A DNA stretch of 35,552 nt from the NCBI GenBank assembly GCA_014799925.1, contig JAAVHC010000076.1, positions 1 to 35,552 on the forward strand, given 5' to 3'. Shown piece after piece: positions 12,001-19,190 of the stretch. Source of the DNA: Oscillibacter sp. Its GTDB lineage: Bacteria; Bacillota; Clostridia; Oscillospirales; Oscillospiraceae. Position 1 is the stretch's first letter. Each line of letters begins with the position of its first letter. Below the pieces are notes generated by a model. It was not told the origin of the DNA. It saw only the letters and a list, made by a program, of their open reading frames with translations, and did no database searches. The position numbers were made by a program, and so were the translations under genes.

Positions 12001-13577
12001 TGGCCTATCTAATGACAAGGTCCTCTTTGGCGGGGAAAAAGGCAGTCGTTATACATGTATTCTGTCCAGTGGATGTAGAGGTATATACTCCCACCGGACA
12101 ACTAGCGGGAAGCATAACTGATAATGTAGTAGGCGATGCCATTGAAGGTAAAGTTTATATTTACATAGAAAATGATGAAAAATATCTCTACTTGCTGGAT
12201 GACGATGAGTACACAATTAAATTGACCGGCACGGACGATGGTACCATGACCTACGCGGTGCAGAACATTGACGCCGAGATGGGAGAGGCAGCGGTTGAGC
12301 AGGTATTTGAAAACGTGGTGCTTGCCTCTGGAAAGCAGTTTGCCAGCGAGGTCAAGGTCGAAGGAGGAATTGCAGCCGGCGTTGAGACACAAGAGGTCAG
12401 GCTGTATGTCCTTGACGGCGATGGCGAACCGGAAAAGGAAGTCCTCCCCGATGGCAGCGGCACGGAGATCCCCATTGATAGGCCGCCGGCTCCGGCGCGG
12501 ACCTACACCGTGACGGTCAACGGCGGTACGGGCGGCGGCGACTACGAGATTGGCGAAGACGTTACGATCACGGCAATTGTTCCCGACGGCCGGCGGTTCA
12601 CCGGCTGGATCGTGGAAGAGGGCGATGTGACTCTTGCCGATCCTTACAGCGAAGTGACGACCTTCACTATGCCGGCGGGCGATGTTACGGTGACGGCGGC
12701 CTGGGCCCATAACAGCGACATCTTTGATGGGGATAACTGGTATCTGCCTGTTGACAGTACAACCCCAGCGACATATCGCGTTACGGTTCCCGATACACCC
12801 GGCGGGAGCGTGAGCGTCAGCCTCGCCAGAGCGGAAAAAGGTGATACTGTGACGATTACAGTAACGCCTGACAGTGGATATCGGCTGGACGAGCTGTCTG
12901 TCCTTGACCGCAGAGGGAACGGGCTGGAGCTGACGGACAAGGGCGATGGCAAGTATGCCTTCGCCATGCCCGGCAGCGCGGTCACGGTAAGCGCGGTATT
13001 CAGGCTGATGGAACATGAGCCGGCGGCCCCGGTTGTGCCCGATTGGACGAATCCTTTTGCGGACGTGTCTGTGAGCGCGTGGTACTACGACGCGGTAAAA
13101 TTTGTCAGCGGGAACGGCCTGATGAACGGCCTCGACAGTACCGTGTTCGCTCCTGACGCAAATCTTTCCCGCGCCGAACTGGCGCAGATCCTCTACAACA
13201 AGGAAGGAAAACCCGCCGTCAGCGGCGGCAGCGCCTTTACGGATACAGCTGCGGGCGCGTGGTATGCAGACGCGGTGACGTGGGCGGCGGCAAAAAATAT
13301 TGTCGGCGGTTACGGCAACGGCCTGTTCGGCCCGGACGACAACATCACCCGCGAACAGCTTGCCGCCATGCTCTGGCGGTATGCGGGAGAACCCATGTCC
13401 GTCCGTGAAATATCCTTCAGCGACGCAGACCAGATCAGCGGCTTCGCGCGGGCCGCTGTCCGCTGGGCTGTCGAGAATGGAGTCCTGAACGGGAAAGGCA
13501 GCAGCATCCTTGATCCCAGGGGCTTTGCGACCAGAGCGGAGGCCGCGCAAATGCTCAAAAACTACCTGGATAGCTAA
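9069..13577 (+). CDS. Surface protein: BspA-type LRRs, lipase-like domain, InlB-type repeats, three SLH domains
   Basis: 1502 residues. Start at ATG 9069 (MRKRLLATLLALCMTLTLLP) with AGGAGG upstream; residues 1-26 are a signal peptide ending GRAWA. An acidic spacer follows. Residues ~80-670 are LRR_5/BspA repeats of ~23 residues (pattern LTxVTIPxSVTxIGxxAFxxC). After a Pro/Asp linker, residues ~705-990 resemble class 3 lipases, with VVVRGSTDPEDW and the nucleophile elbow GHSLGG at 867-872 (Ser869). Two InlB B-repeat-like units follow at ~1144-1212 and ~1234-1312 (FTMPAGDVTVTAAW; FAMPGSAVTVSAVF). Three SLH domains (~1328-1500) should anchor it to the cell wall. The repeat part is AT-richer than the flanks, suggesting transfer. 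The lipid substrate is unknown; the catalytic Asp/His were not assigned. Confidence 0.88.
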   Translation: MRKRLLATLLALCMTLTLLPGRAWATEGVEDKSESYDTAEMQPDDLTAPSEDAEGESDGEPAIDEVADTDDIIPLADTPTYGTYGSLSYAIKDGAVTITDCKHDAESVSIPPSIDGFPVTSIGDDAFDLCSNLISVSIPNSITSIGAWAFNSCTGLTNIAIPNSVTTIGSGAFNSCVGLTDVTIPDSVTYIGYAAFAHCSGLTKVIVPNSVTSLYKVGNLLGVFADCIGLTTAGPIGGGYSYEFGWTESIPASAFADCNSLISVTIPDGITTLGYGAFENCDKLEKLTVPASLDSISTDAFVGCTSLTTAGPIGGGYSYEFGWSESIPDNAFRNCGNLTRVTMPNSITAIGESVFYECSSLAEMDIPGSVTQIGKSAFSRCTDLTNVTIPYGVTQIMSHTFSGCSNLANVTIPASVISIGDSAFRDCANLTSINIPSSVKAISSYAFSGCENLSKLVVPSSVESFGTYGDPSGPFSSGHSNSLSTAGPIGGEYDFEFGWTREIPDYAFDGCQNLTSIIIPDTIVSIGSRAFSNCGSLLGITIPAPVCLIGHNAFDNSPSLKSIEVNTENRYFSSQDGVLYNNDKTQLIRYPEGKTEPFYEVLDSVTTIGSGAFRICVNLTSIAIPDSVTDIGIWAFDGCSSLSDVYYAGSEAQWKEISIGDYNTDLTSATIHYNSSGPGTGGIEEDPAPDKPDHPDQPVQDTDDSVTPHTIAFYSGISQKSVPIDIEWGWRLLLYGYSSWYENSLAVAGLALSGAAEYWDVSAEWTLRNLGFNTVASYNYDKNLFDWYHPGVTLGYQKIICGGETRHMFAVVVRGSTDPEDWISDSFADGFYQSGISVYAQLQDFIEQECGLTYNEIKNNSRFFVTGHSLGGAAANVAAQFLNISYGRDNVFAYTFASPKNVSDKSETELRAENNIFNILNSEDWITTNWHPGNTGRYGQDMQFSRISSIPWGFNTHFQTLTGKKFNNDSAHAIEVYMAYLMTRSSLAGKKAVVIHVFCPVDVEVYTPTGQLAGSITDNVVGDAIEGKVYIYIENDEKYLYLLDDDEYTIKLTGTDDGTMTYAVQNIDAEMGEAAVEQVFENVVLASGKQFASEVKVEGGIAAGVETQEVRLYVLDGDGEPEKEVLPDGSGTEIPIDRPPAPARTYTVTVNGGTGGGDYEIGEDVTITAIVPDGRRFTGWIVEEGDVTLADPYSEVTTFTMPAGDVTVTAAWAHNSDIFDGDNWYLPVDSTTPATYRVTVPDTPGGSVSVSLARAEKGDTVTITVTPDSGYRLDELSVLDRRGNGLELTDKGDGKYAFAMPGSAVTVSAVFRLMEHEPAAPVVPDWTNPFADVSVSAWYYDAVKFVSGNGLMNGLDSTVFAPDANLSRAELAQILYNKEGKPAVSGGSAFTDTAAGAWYADAVTWAAAKNIVGGYGNGLFGPDDNITREQLAAMLWRYAGEPMSVREISFSDADQISGFARAAVRWAVENGVLNGKGSSILDPRGFATRAEAAQMLKNYLDS
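9762..9820 (+). repeat. Near-identical block repeated inside the LRR gene
   Basis: This 59-bp stretch, encoding TAGPIGGGYSYEFGW, returns at 9993-10051 with about four changes (offset 231 bp, 77 codons) and in more diverged form at 10521-10579 (offset a further 528 bp). All copies are in frame. They mark larger duplicated modules of several LRR units and interrupt the regular 23-residue spacing. Confidence 0.8.
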
Positions 13578-13831
13578 CTGATGCTTTTTCTTGAAAGAAA
13601 AAGGTCCTGGGCGGACGGCCAAATCCGCTCTTTTCTGCGCAGCTTAGCCTAGTGGTGCATCCGGCAAGAAATCAGACTCCATTCCAGGCTGGATTTGTGC
13701 CTGGCGGCGTTGTCGTCCTTGACGGGCGTCAGCCCGCCTGCGTCCTCCGTCTTGCTGCACCCCATTTTCCCTGCCTCCTTTTTACCCCTTCTCAACCGCG
13801 TCGGCTATACCGCCATATCCAAGCGAGACAA
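13578..13831. other. Gene-free stretch after the LRR-lipase gene
   Basis: Holds a small A/T hairpin (CTTTTTCTT/AAGAAAAAG, about 13584-13605) and the compact element 13654-13761 described separately. No gene seen; open frames here have no ribosome site. Confidence 0.6.
13654..13761. repeat. Compact 108-bp element with self-pairing ends
   Basis: GGTGCA-TCCG-GCAAGA at 13654-13669 pairs with TCTTGC-TGCACC at 13750-13761, leaving a 4-base bulge. Inside are CCAGGC/GCCTGG (13684-13704) and CGGGC/GCCCG (13723-13736). The whole could fold as one multi-arm RNA or act as a non-autonomous palindromic element. There is no second copy in this window. Confidence 0.5.
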
Positions 13832-13868
13832 ACAAGGCCAGCCGGTTGCCCGGCCGGCCTTGTTTTTT
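13832..13868 (+). terminator. Rho-independent terminator between convergent genes
   Basis: Stem ACAAGGCC-A-GCCGG with CCGGC-C-GGCCTTGT (13832-13845/13850-13863, one mismatch), loop TTGC, then a run of T on the plus strand. It ends the LRR-lipase transcript and, read in the other direction, lies 12 bp past the stop of the gene at 13880, so it may serve both. Confidence 0.8.
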
Positions 13869-13879
13869 GCCTTTTCATT

Positions 13880-14989
13880 CTACTGCGCCGCGGGAACGCA
13901 CCAGCCTTCCTCCGTCCCCGGTTCCGTCAGGAGGCAAACCAGAGCAGGCGCTTCCGCATCCTCTCCCACGGCGGCGCCCAGCAGCGCCCGCGCCGCCGCC
14001 TCGCTGGAAACCTCGGCGTACACCCCGTCCACCAGGGGCAGCAGCGTCGCCAGATCCACGCCGGAAGCCTCGTTGCTGCCCTCCAGCAGCTGCTCCTCCG
14101 TCAGCAGCAGGGAAACCCTGGTGCCATAGGGCTCCAGCGCCGTGCGGATCTCCGTCAGCAGCAGCGCCAGGGCTTCCCGCTTTTCCATGGTGTTATCGGC
14201 ATAGTTGATTTTGTAGGTGTTGCCCCGGGTGGGGTAACACAGCTCCTCCAGCAGCAGCTCGTCAAAGCCCAGCTGGGCGCACTCCACCGCCAGACCCACC
14301 ACGTACTGCCGGGCAAGTTCCTTCTCCGGCTCCAGCCAGTGGTAGGCGTGGTTGTCGTACCAGACGTAGCCGTAGTTGCCGTTCTGGCAGATGGCGGCGT
14401 CCTTCATGTTGGCGAAGGCGTAGTAGCTGTCGTGAAGGACGTTGAACCTGGCCACGGACAGGACGTCCTCCATCTCGCACAGGCCGCGCAGCAGCTCGGT
14501 CTCGGCCTCGCCGGTCTTGACCGCCTTGGACTGTCCGGTAGCGGAGGCCCAGAAGATCTCTCCCTTATTGTTCCGGACAGTGTAGACGAACCCGCTGGCC
14601 CCCCGGGCCGCAAGGGTGTCCTCCAGCGCCGCGCCGTCCGGGGGCAGAGCGGACAGCTCCACCAGATGGTGCTCGCCGTAAAGATCCACAGGCTCCGGCT
14701 CCGGCTCGGGTTCCGGCTCCGGCTCCGGCCGGTCGATGATCAGGTTGACCGGCGGCGGACCGGGATCGACCTCCGGTTCCGGCTCCGGCTCCGGTCTCGG
14801 CGGCGTGGGCAGATAGATTTTGCCGTAGTAGGGCAGCTCCAGATAGATCCTTCCATCATCCGCATAAGAAACATTTTGCTGTGCGTACATAAACACGCAG
14901 GCCGCAATCAAAATAAAAACCAGCAGTACAATGGCCACCCGGGCGCCGATCGAATTCCGGCCCCGGTAGCTCTGATATCCCCTTGCCAC
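13880..14989 (-). CDS. Membrane-anchored DUF4015-like putative glycosidase
   Basis: About 369 residues. Layout: short basic N-terminus, one membrane helix (VAIVLLVFILIAACVFMYA, ~residues 19-37), a short region, a Pro-Glu spacer of two runs (PEPEPEPE type), then a globular domain. The domain resembles DUF4015/GH13-like putative glycosidases: WASATGQSKAV, WYDNHAYHWLEPEKELARQY and LGFDELLLEELCYPTRG match the family's Trp-loop, Arg-Tyr helix and GFDEIxxDYxxFP strand, though the Asp-Tyr is replaced by Glu-Leu. I prefer GTG 14989 (GAGGG upstream) over GTG 15013, which lacks a ribosome site. The Pro-Glu arm would span the wall. Activity is unproven, and the altered motif may mean loss of catalysis. 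It diverges from tyrA. Confidence 0.72.
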   Translation of the reverse strand: MARGYQSYRGRNSIGARVAIVLLVFILIAACVFMYAQQNVSYADDGRIYLELPYYGKIYLPTPPRPEPEPEPEVDPGPPPVNLIIDRPEPEPEPEPEPEPVDLYGEHHLVELSALPPDGAALEDTLAARGASGFVYTVRNNKGEIFWASATGQSKAVKTGEAETELLRGLCEMEDVLSVARFNVLHDSYYAFANMKDAAICQNGNYGYVWYDNHAYHWLEPEKELARQYVVGLAVECAQLGFDELLLEELCYPTRGNTYKINYADNTMEKREALALLLTEIRTALEPYGTRVSLLLTEEQLLEGSNEASGVDLATLLPLVDGVYAEVSSEAAARALLGAAVGEDAEAPALVCLLTEPGTEEGWCVPAAQ

Positions 14990-15045
14990 AGGCGATCCCT
15001 CTTTTCTTATCACGATCGTAAGCGGAAAAGCTCTTCTATTTCTTT

Positions 15046-15075
15046 ACAATACCACATCCGGCGGGGAACATGCAA
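15046..15075 (-). promoter_or_regulatory. Probable promoter of the DUF4015-like gene
   Basis: On the minus strand TTGCAT (15070-15075), an 18-bp spacer, then TATTGT (15046-15051) preceded by TGG, an extended -10 arrangement. It leaves a leader of about 50 bases before GTG 14989. Confidence 0.45.
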
Positions 15076-15124
15076 CCAGATTTTGGGAAAAATGATAAAA
15101 TTTAGGGAATCCGACACTTTCGCC

Positions 15125-15153
15125 TCCACAAACAGGAAAAAGTATGGTATACT
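15125..15153 (+). promoter_or_regulatory. Probable promoter of the aromatic cluster
   Basis: TCCACA (15125-15130), a 17-bp spacer, then TATACT (15148-15153) with TGG before it (extended -10). The resulting leader is about 110 bases and contains small hairpins (for example GGACGG/CCGTCC near 15201-15222 and CTGCCG/CGGCAG near 15239-15252). No T-box consensus was found in it. Confidence 0.55.
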
Positions 15154-15269
15154 CTTTATACCAAACCGCGAAGCGGGAAAAACCGGTTTTGCGGAGGCGG
15201 ACGGCCAATGCGCTCCGTCCCGCGGCGAGTAACCAGGTCTGCCGCACGGCAGCGGAAACGGGAGGTTTT

Positions 15270-16115
15270 ATGTTTCAAACAGTAGGCGTCGTGGGTCTCG
15301 GCCTCATCGGCGGCAGCATGGCCAAGGCCATTCACAAGTATACGGACTGCACCCTGCTGGGCTGCAACCGGAACAGCGCGACCCTCAGCCGCGCCCTGGA
15401 CGAGGGCGTCATCGACGGCGTGCTGACGGAGGAGCGCCTGGCGGAGTGCGATCTGGTCATCATCGCCCTGTACCCGGAGGCCACGGTGGAGTACGTTACC
15501 CGCCGCCGGGACCTGTTCCGCAGGGGCGGCATCGTCATGGACTGCGGCGGCGTGAAGGGCGTGGTCTGCACACCCCTGGAGAGCGTGGTGAAGGACGCGG
15601 GATTCTGGTTCGTGGGGGGACACCCCATGGCGGGCATCGAGCGGTCCGGGTATGCGTTTTCCTTCCCGGACCTGTTCCAGAAGGCGTCCCTGATCCTCAC
15701 GCCCTATCCGGGCACGCCCCAGAGCTGCCTGGACGACATCTGGGAATTCGCACGGAAGCTGGGCTTCGGCCGCCTCCAGCCCTCCACGCCGGAGGAGCAC
15801 GACCATATCATCGCCTACACCTCCCAGCTGGCCCACGTGGTGAGCTGCGCCTACGTAGGCAGCCCGTCGGCCCCCAGTTTCGAGGGCTTTTCGGCCGGGA
15901 GCTTCAAGGACATGACCCGGGTGGCGAAGCTGAACGAGGACATGTGGACCGAGCTGTTTCTGGAGAACCGGGAGGCGCTGGTCCGGGAGATCGACACCCT
16001 GGTGGAGGAGCTGGCGGCCTTCGCCTGCACCATCCGCCGGGGGGACCGGGAGCGCCTGCGGGACATGCTCAGGCACGCCAGAGAAATCAAGGAAGCCATC
16101 GACAAGGATTGCTGA
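15270..16115 (+). CDS. tyrA: Prephenate dehydrogenase
   Basis: Oxidatively decarboxylates prephenate to 4-hydroxyphenylpyruvate, the tyrosine branch after chorismate mutase. 281 residues, the size of the minimal TyrA with no ACT or mutase domain. The Rossmann loop VGVVGLGLIGGSMAKAI sits at the N-terminus. DCGGVKG and GGHPMAGIERSGYAF carry the conserved His-Pro-Met-Ala-Gly and Ser-Gly of the prephenate site, and AYTSQLAHVVSCAYV is the typical dimer helix. The start ATG 15270 has GGAGG 4 bases upstream; the open frame reaches back to 15144 but without support. First gene of the cluster. Confidence 0.95.
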   Translation: MFQTVGVVGLGLIGGSMAKAIHKYTDCTLLGCNRNSATLSRALDEGVIDGVLTEERLAECDLVIIALYPEATVEYVTRRRDLFRRGGIVMDCGGVKGVVCTPLESVVKDAGFWFVGGHPMAGIERSGYAFSFPDLFQKASLILTPYPGTPQSCLDDIWEFARKLGFGRLQPSTPEEHDHIIAYTSQLAHVVSCAYVGSPSAPSFEGFSAGSFKDMTRVAKLNEDMWTELFLENREALVREIDTLVEELAAFACTIRRGDRERLRDMLRHAREIKEAIDKDC

Positions 16116-16166
16116 GGAAGAGACAACGCGCCCTGGGGCGCGCCCATTAAAGAAGGAGGAAAAACC

Positions 16167-16958
16167 ATGAATACCAGCTTTATCCGAGACTACTACAATA
16201 ACTACGACGAGGACAGCCGCACCCAGTCACGCCACGGCGCGGTGGAGTTCATCACCAACATGAAGTATATCCGCGCCTACGTGCCCCAGGGAGGGAAAAT
16301 CCTGGATGTGGGCGCGGGCACCGGGGTCTACTCCATCGCCCTGGCCATGGACGGCTACGACATCCACGCCATCGAGCTGGTGGAGCACAACATCGAGCTC
16401 TTCCGCGCCAAGCTCCAGTCAAAGGGAGCAAGCCTCCCGGTGGAGCAGGGCAACGCTCTGGACCTGAGCCGGTACGCGGATGAGAGCTTCGACGCGGTGC
16501 TGCTGTTCGGGCCGTTGTACCACCTGTATACCAAGGAGGACAAACTGACCGCCCTGCGGGAGGCCAAGCGCGTGCTGAAGCCGGACGGCCACCTCTTTGC
16601 GGCCTACTGCATGAACGAGGCCACCATCATCCAGTACTGCTTCAAGGGCGACGGGAGCGAAATGCTGAGATGTCTGCAAAAGGGCATGTTTACCCCCGAC
16701 TATCACTGCGTCTCCGAGCCGTCGGAGATTTTTGAGCAGGTACGGCTGGAGGACATCGACGAGCTGAACCGGGAGGCGGGACTGCATCGGGAGAAGATCG
16801 TGGCCTCCGATCTGTTTTCACGCTATATCCGTGACAGGCTCCCCGGCTTTTCCGACGAGGTATACCAGACCTATGTCAAGTACCATCTCTCCATCTGTGA
16901 GCGTCCCGACCTGATCGGCGCCACCAACCACAGCCTGGATATCCTGACCAAGGAGTGA
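16167..16958 (+). CDS. Class I SAM-dependent methyltransferase
   Basis: 263 residues. Motif I ILDVGAGTGVYSIAL (45-59) binds S-adenosylmethionine. An acidic Glu (AIELVEHN) ends strand 2, and FDAVLLFGPLYHLYTKED and LKPDGHLFAAYC are motifs IV and V of the UbiE/Methyltransf_11 group. AGGAGG precedes ATG 16167. It lies between tyrA (51 bp upstream) and aroB (4 bp downstream), so it is probably in the same transcript. No step of the shikimate route needs a methyl transfer, so its substrate is unknown. Confidence 0.85.
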   Translation: MNTSFIRDYYNNYDEDSRTQSRHGAVEFITNMKYIRAYVPQGGKILDVGAGTGVYSIALAMDGYDIHAIELVEHNIELFRAKLQSKGASLPVEQGNALDLSRYADESFDAVLLFGPLYHLYTKEDKLTALREAKRVLKPDGHLFAAYCMNEATIIQYCFKGDGSEMLRCLQKGMFTPDYHCVSEPSEIFEQVRLEDIDELNREAGLHREKIVASDLFSRYIRDRLPGFSDEVYQTYVKYHLSICERPDLIGATNHSLDILTKE

Positions 16959-16962
16959 GTCC

Positions 16963-18009
16963 ATGCAGACCGTCATGGTAAACGCCTCCACCGCCTATCC
17001 CGTCCACATCGGCCCCGGCCTGCTGGAAAAAGCGGGCGGGCTGATCGCGGAGGTCACCAGGTCCCGCGCCTGCGCCGTCATCACCGACACAACGGTGGAA
17101 AAGCTGTACGCGGGGCGGGTCTGCCGCTCCCTCCAGGACGCGGGCTTTCAGGTGTTTCTCCACGCCTTCCCGGCGGGAGAGCGGAACAAAAACCTCACTT
17201 CCTATGGCAAAATACTGGAGTTTCTGGCGGAGAACAGGCTGACCCGCTCCGATTTCGTGGTCGCCCTGGGCGGCGGCGTGGCGGGGGACATGGCGGGCTT
17301 CGCCGCCGCCACCTACCAGCGGGGGATTGACTATATCCAGATCCCCACCACTTTCCTGGCCGCGTCGGACTCCTCCGTGGGCGGCAAGACCGCCATCGAC
17401 CTGGCGGCGGGAAAGAACCTGGCGGGGGCCTTCCATCAGCCGAACATGGTCGTCTGCGACACGGACGCCTTCCGGACCCTGCCCCCGGACACCTTCGCCG
17501 ACGGCATGGCGGAAACCCTCAAGCACGGCCTCATCGCCGACCGGGACTTCTTCGAGGCCCTGGCGCATCGGACGGTGGACGTTGACGGGATGGTCCGCCG
17601 GAACGTGGAGATCAAGGCCTCCGTGGTGGGCGAGGACGAGTTTGAGCGCGGCAGGCGCAAGCTCCTCAACTTTGGCCACACGCTGGGCCACGCCATTGAG
17701 AAGATCAGCGGCTTCACCGTCACCCACGGCCACGCGGTGGCCATCGGCATGGTGCTGGCGGCGCGGGCGGGAGAAAAAATGGACCTCAGCCCCGCCGGGA
17801 CGCTGGAGGCAGTCATTGCCGCAAATCAAAAGTATAACCTGCCCGTTCAGTGCCCCTACACCGCCGCCGAGATCTACGCCGCCGCCACCAGCGATAAGAA
17901 ACGGGACCGGGGGAACATCGACGTGGTGGTACTGGAGGAAATTGGCAGGGCAAAGACGGTCCGGCTGGACATGGAGGGCCTGCGGACCTTTGTGGAGAAT
18001 GCCCTATGA
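16963..18009 (+). CDS. aroB: 3-dehydroquinate synthase
   Basis: Second step of the shikimate pathway: DAHP to 3-dehydroquinate, with NAD+ and a divalent metal. 348 residues, normal length. GGGVAGDMAGF (103-113) is the NAD loop; IPTTFLAASDSSVGGKTA is the family signature. Metal ligand Glu184 and catalytic Lys187 lie in MAETLKHG; GHTLGHAIE and THGHAVAIGM supply the histidine ligands. An AAGGAGTG site lies before ATG 16963. The stop overlaps the aroA start as ATGA. Confidence 0.97.
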   Translation: MQTVMVNASTAYPVHIGPGLLEKAGGLIAEVTRSRACAVITDTTVEKLYAGRVCRSLQDAGFQVFLHAFPAGERNKNLTSYGKILEFLAENRLTRSDFVVALGGGVAGDMAGFAAATYQRGIDYIQIPTTFLAASDSSVGGKTAIDLAAGKNLAGAFHQPNMVVCDTDAFRTLPPDTFADGMAETLKHGLIADRDFFEALAHRTVDVDGMVRRNVEIKASVVGEDEFERGRRKLLNFGHTLGHAIEKISGFTVTHGHAVAIGMVLAARAGEKMDLSPAGTLEAVIAANQKYNLPVQCPYTAAEIYAAATSDKKRDRGNIDVVVLEEIGRAKTVRLDMEGLRTFVENAL

Positions 18010-19190
18010 ACCTGACAATCACGCCGGCAAAACTCTCCGGGGCCGTCACCCCGCCCCCCAGCAAGTCCCAGGCCCACCGTCTGCTCATCGCCGCCGCTCT
18101 GGCGGGGGAGGGCAGCGTCGTCCACAATCTGGCGGACTCTCAGGACATCCAGGCCACCAGGCGGTGTATGGCGGCGCTGAAAGCGCCGGGAGCGGGTCTG
18201 CCCCGGCTGGACTGCGGGGAATCCGGCTCCACCCTGCGTTTTCTGATCCCGGTGGCCCTGGCCCTCCGGGGCGGCGGAGTCTTCACCGGGCACGGGCGGC
18301 TCATGGAACGGCCTCAGAAGCCCTACTTTGATCTGTTTGACGAAAAAGGCATCCGGTATGAGCAGAAGGACGGGGCGCTGACCGTGGAAGGAACGCTGAC
18401 GCCCGGCGTTTACCGCCTGCCGGGAAACGTGTCCAGCCAGTTTTTTACCGGTCTGCTTCTGGCCCTGCCCCTGCTGGACGGCCCCTCGGCCATCATTCCC
18501 ACCACGCTCCTGGAGAGCGAGAGCTACATCGGCATGACGCTGAACGCCATGCACGATTTCGGCGTGGACATTGCCGCCACCCTCTCCCTCCCGCCACAGT
18601 ACCATGTCCCCGGCGGACAGCGGTACCGGAGCGCGGAGGTCACCGTGGAGGCCGACTGGTCCCAGGCCGCCTTCTGGTACGCCGCCAGATTTCTGGGCAA
18701 TGACGTGGAGGTGCGGGGCGTCACCCGGTATTCCGCCCAGGGGGACCGGGTGATCGAGTCCCACTGTCTGGAGCTGTCCCGGCCCGGTGACACAGAGATC
18801 GACATGTCCGGCTGTCCCGACCTGGCCCCGCCGGCGGCGGCGGCCGCGGCGGTGCGGCGGGGGATCACCAGTCTGACCAACGCCGCCCGGCTCCGCCTCA
18901 AGGAGAGCGACCGGCTGGCCTCTGTAACCCGGACGCTGAACGCCATGGGGGCGCGGGTGATGGAGCATCCCGACGGTCTGACCATCTACGGGCAGGAGGA
19001 GCTGGCCGGCGGCTGCACGGTGGACTGCTGCAATGACCACCGCATTGCCATGATGGCCGCCGTCGCCGCGACGCGCTGTAAGGAGCCGGTAACGCTTACC
19101 GGCGCGGAATGCGTAGCGAAATCCTACCCCAATTTCTGGGATCATTACCGCATGTTGGGAGGCGTTTTCCATGAACACTCTGGGGAATAA
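18006..19190 (+). CDS. aroA: 3-phosphoshikimate 1-carboxyvinyltransferase (EPSP synthase), short form
   Basis: Joins phosphoenolpyruvate to shikimate-3-phosphate. 394 residues, shorter than the usual ~430. Active-site stretches: PPPSKSQAHR with Lys20, CGESGSTLRFLIP (70-82), GNVSSQFFTGLLLALP, LRLKESDRLASV and CNDHRIAMMAAV. The loop is GES-GST-LRF where the Escherichia coli enzyme has GNA-GTA-MRP. Lys20 and this loop are only ~54 residues apart versus ~74 in E. coli, so about 20 residues of the N-terminal domain are missing. All catalytic motifs are otherwise present and it should be active. It overlaps aroB by 4 and aroC by 20 bases. Confidence 0.96.
   Translation: MNLTITPAKLSGAVTPPPSKSQAHRLLIAAALAGEGSVVHNLADSQDIQATRRCMAALKAPGAGLPRLDCGESGSTLRFLIPVALALRGGGVFTGHGRLMERPQKPYFDLFDEKGIRYEQKDGALTVEGTLTPGVYRLPGNVSSQFFTGLLLALPLLDGPSAIIPTTLLESESYIGMTLNAMHDFGVDIAATLSLPPQYHVPGGQRYRSAEVTVEADWSQAAFWYAARFLGNDVEVRGVTRYSAQGDRVIESHCLELSRPGDTEIDMSGCPDLAPPAAAAAAVRRGITSLTNAARLRLKESDRLASVTRTLNAMGARVMEHPDGLTIYGQEELAGGCTVDCCNDHRIAMMAAVAATRCKEPVTLTGAECVAKSYPNFWDHYRMLGGVFHEHSGE

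Noticed and set aside
15154-15269. Riboswitch or T-box in the tyrA leader
   Set aside because: Small hairpins are present, but no T-box core, no known riboswitch consensus and no terminator before the tyrA start.
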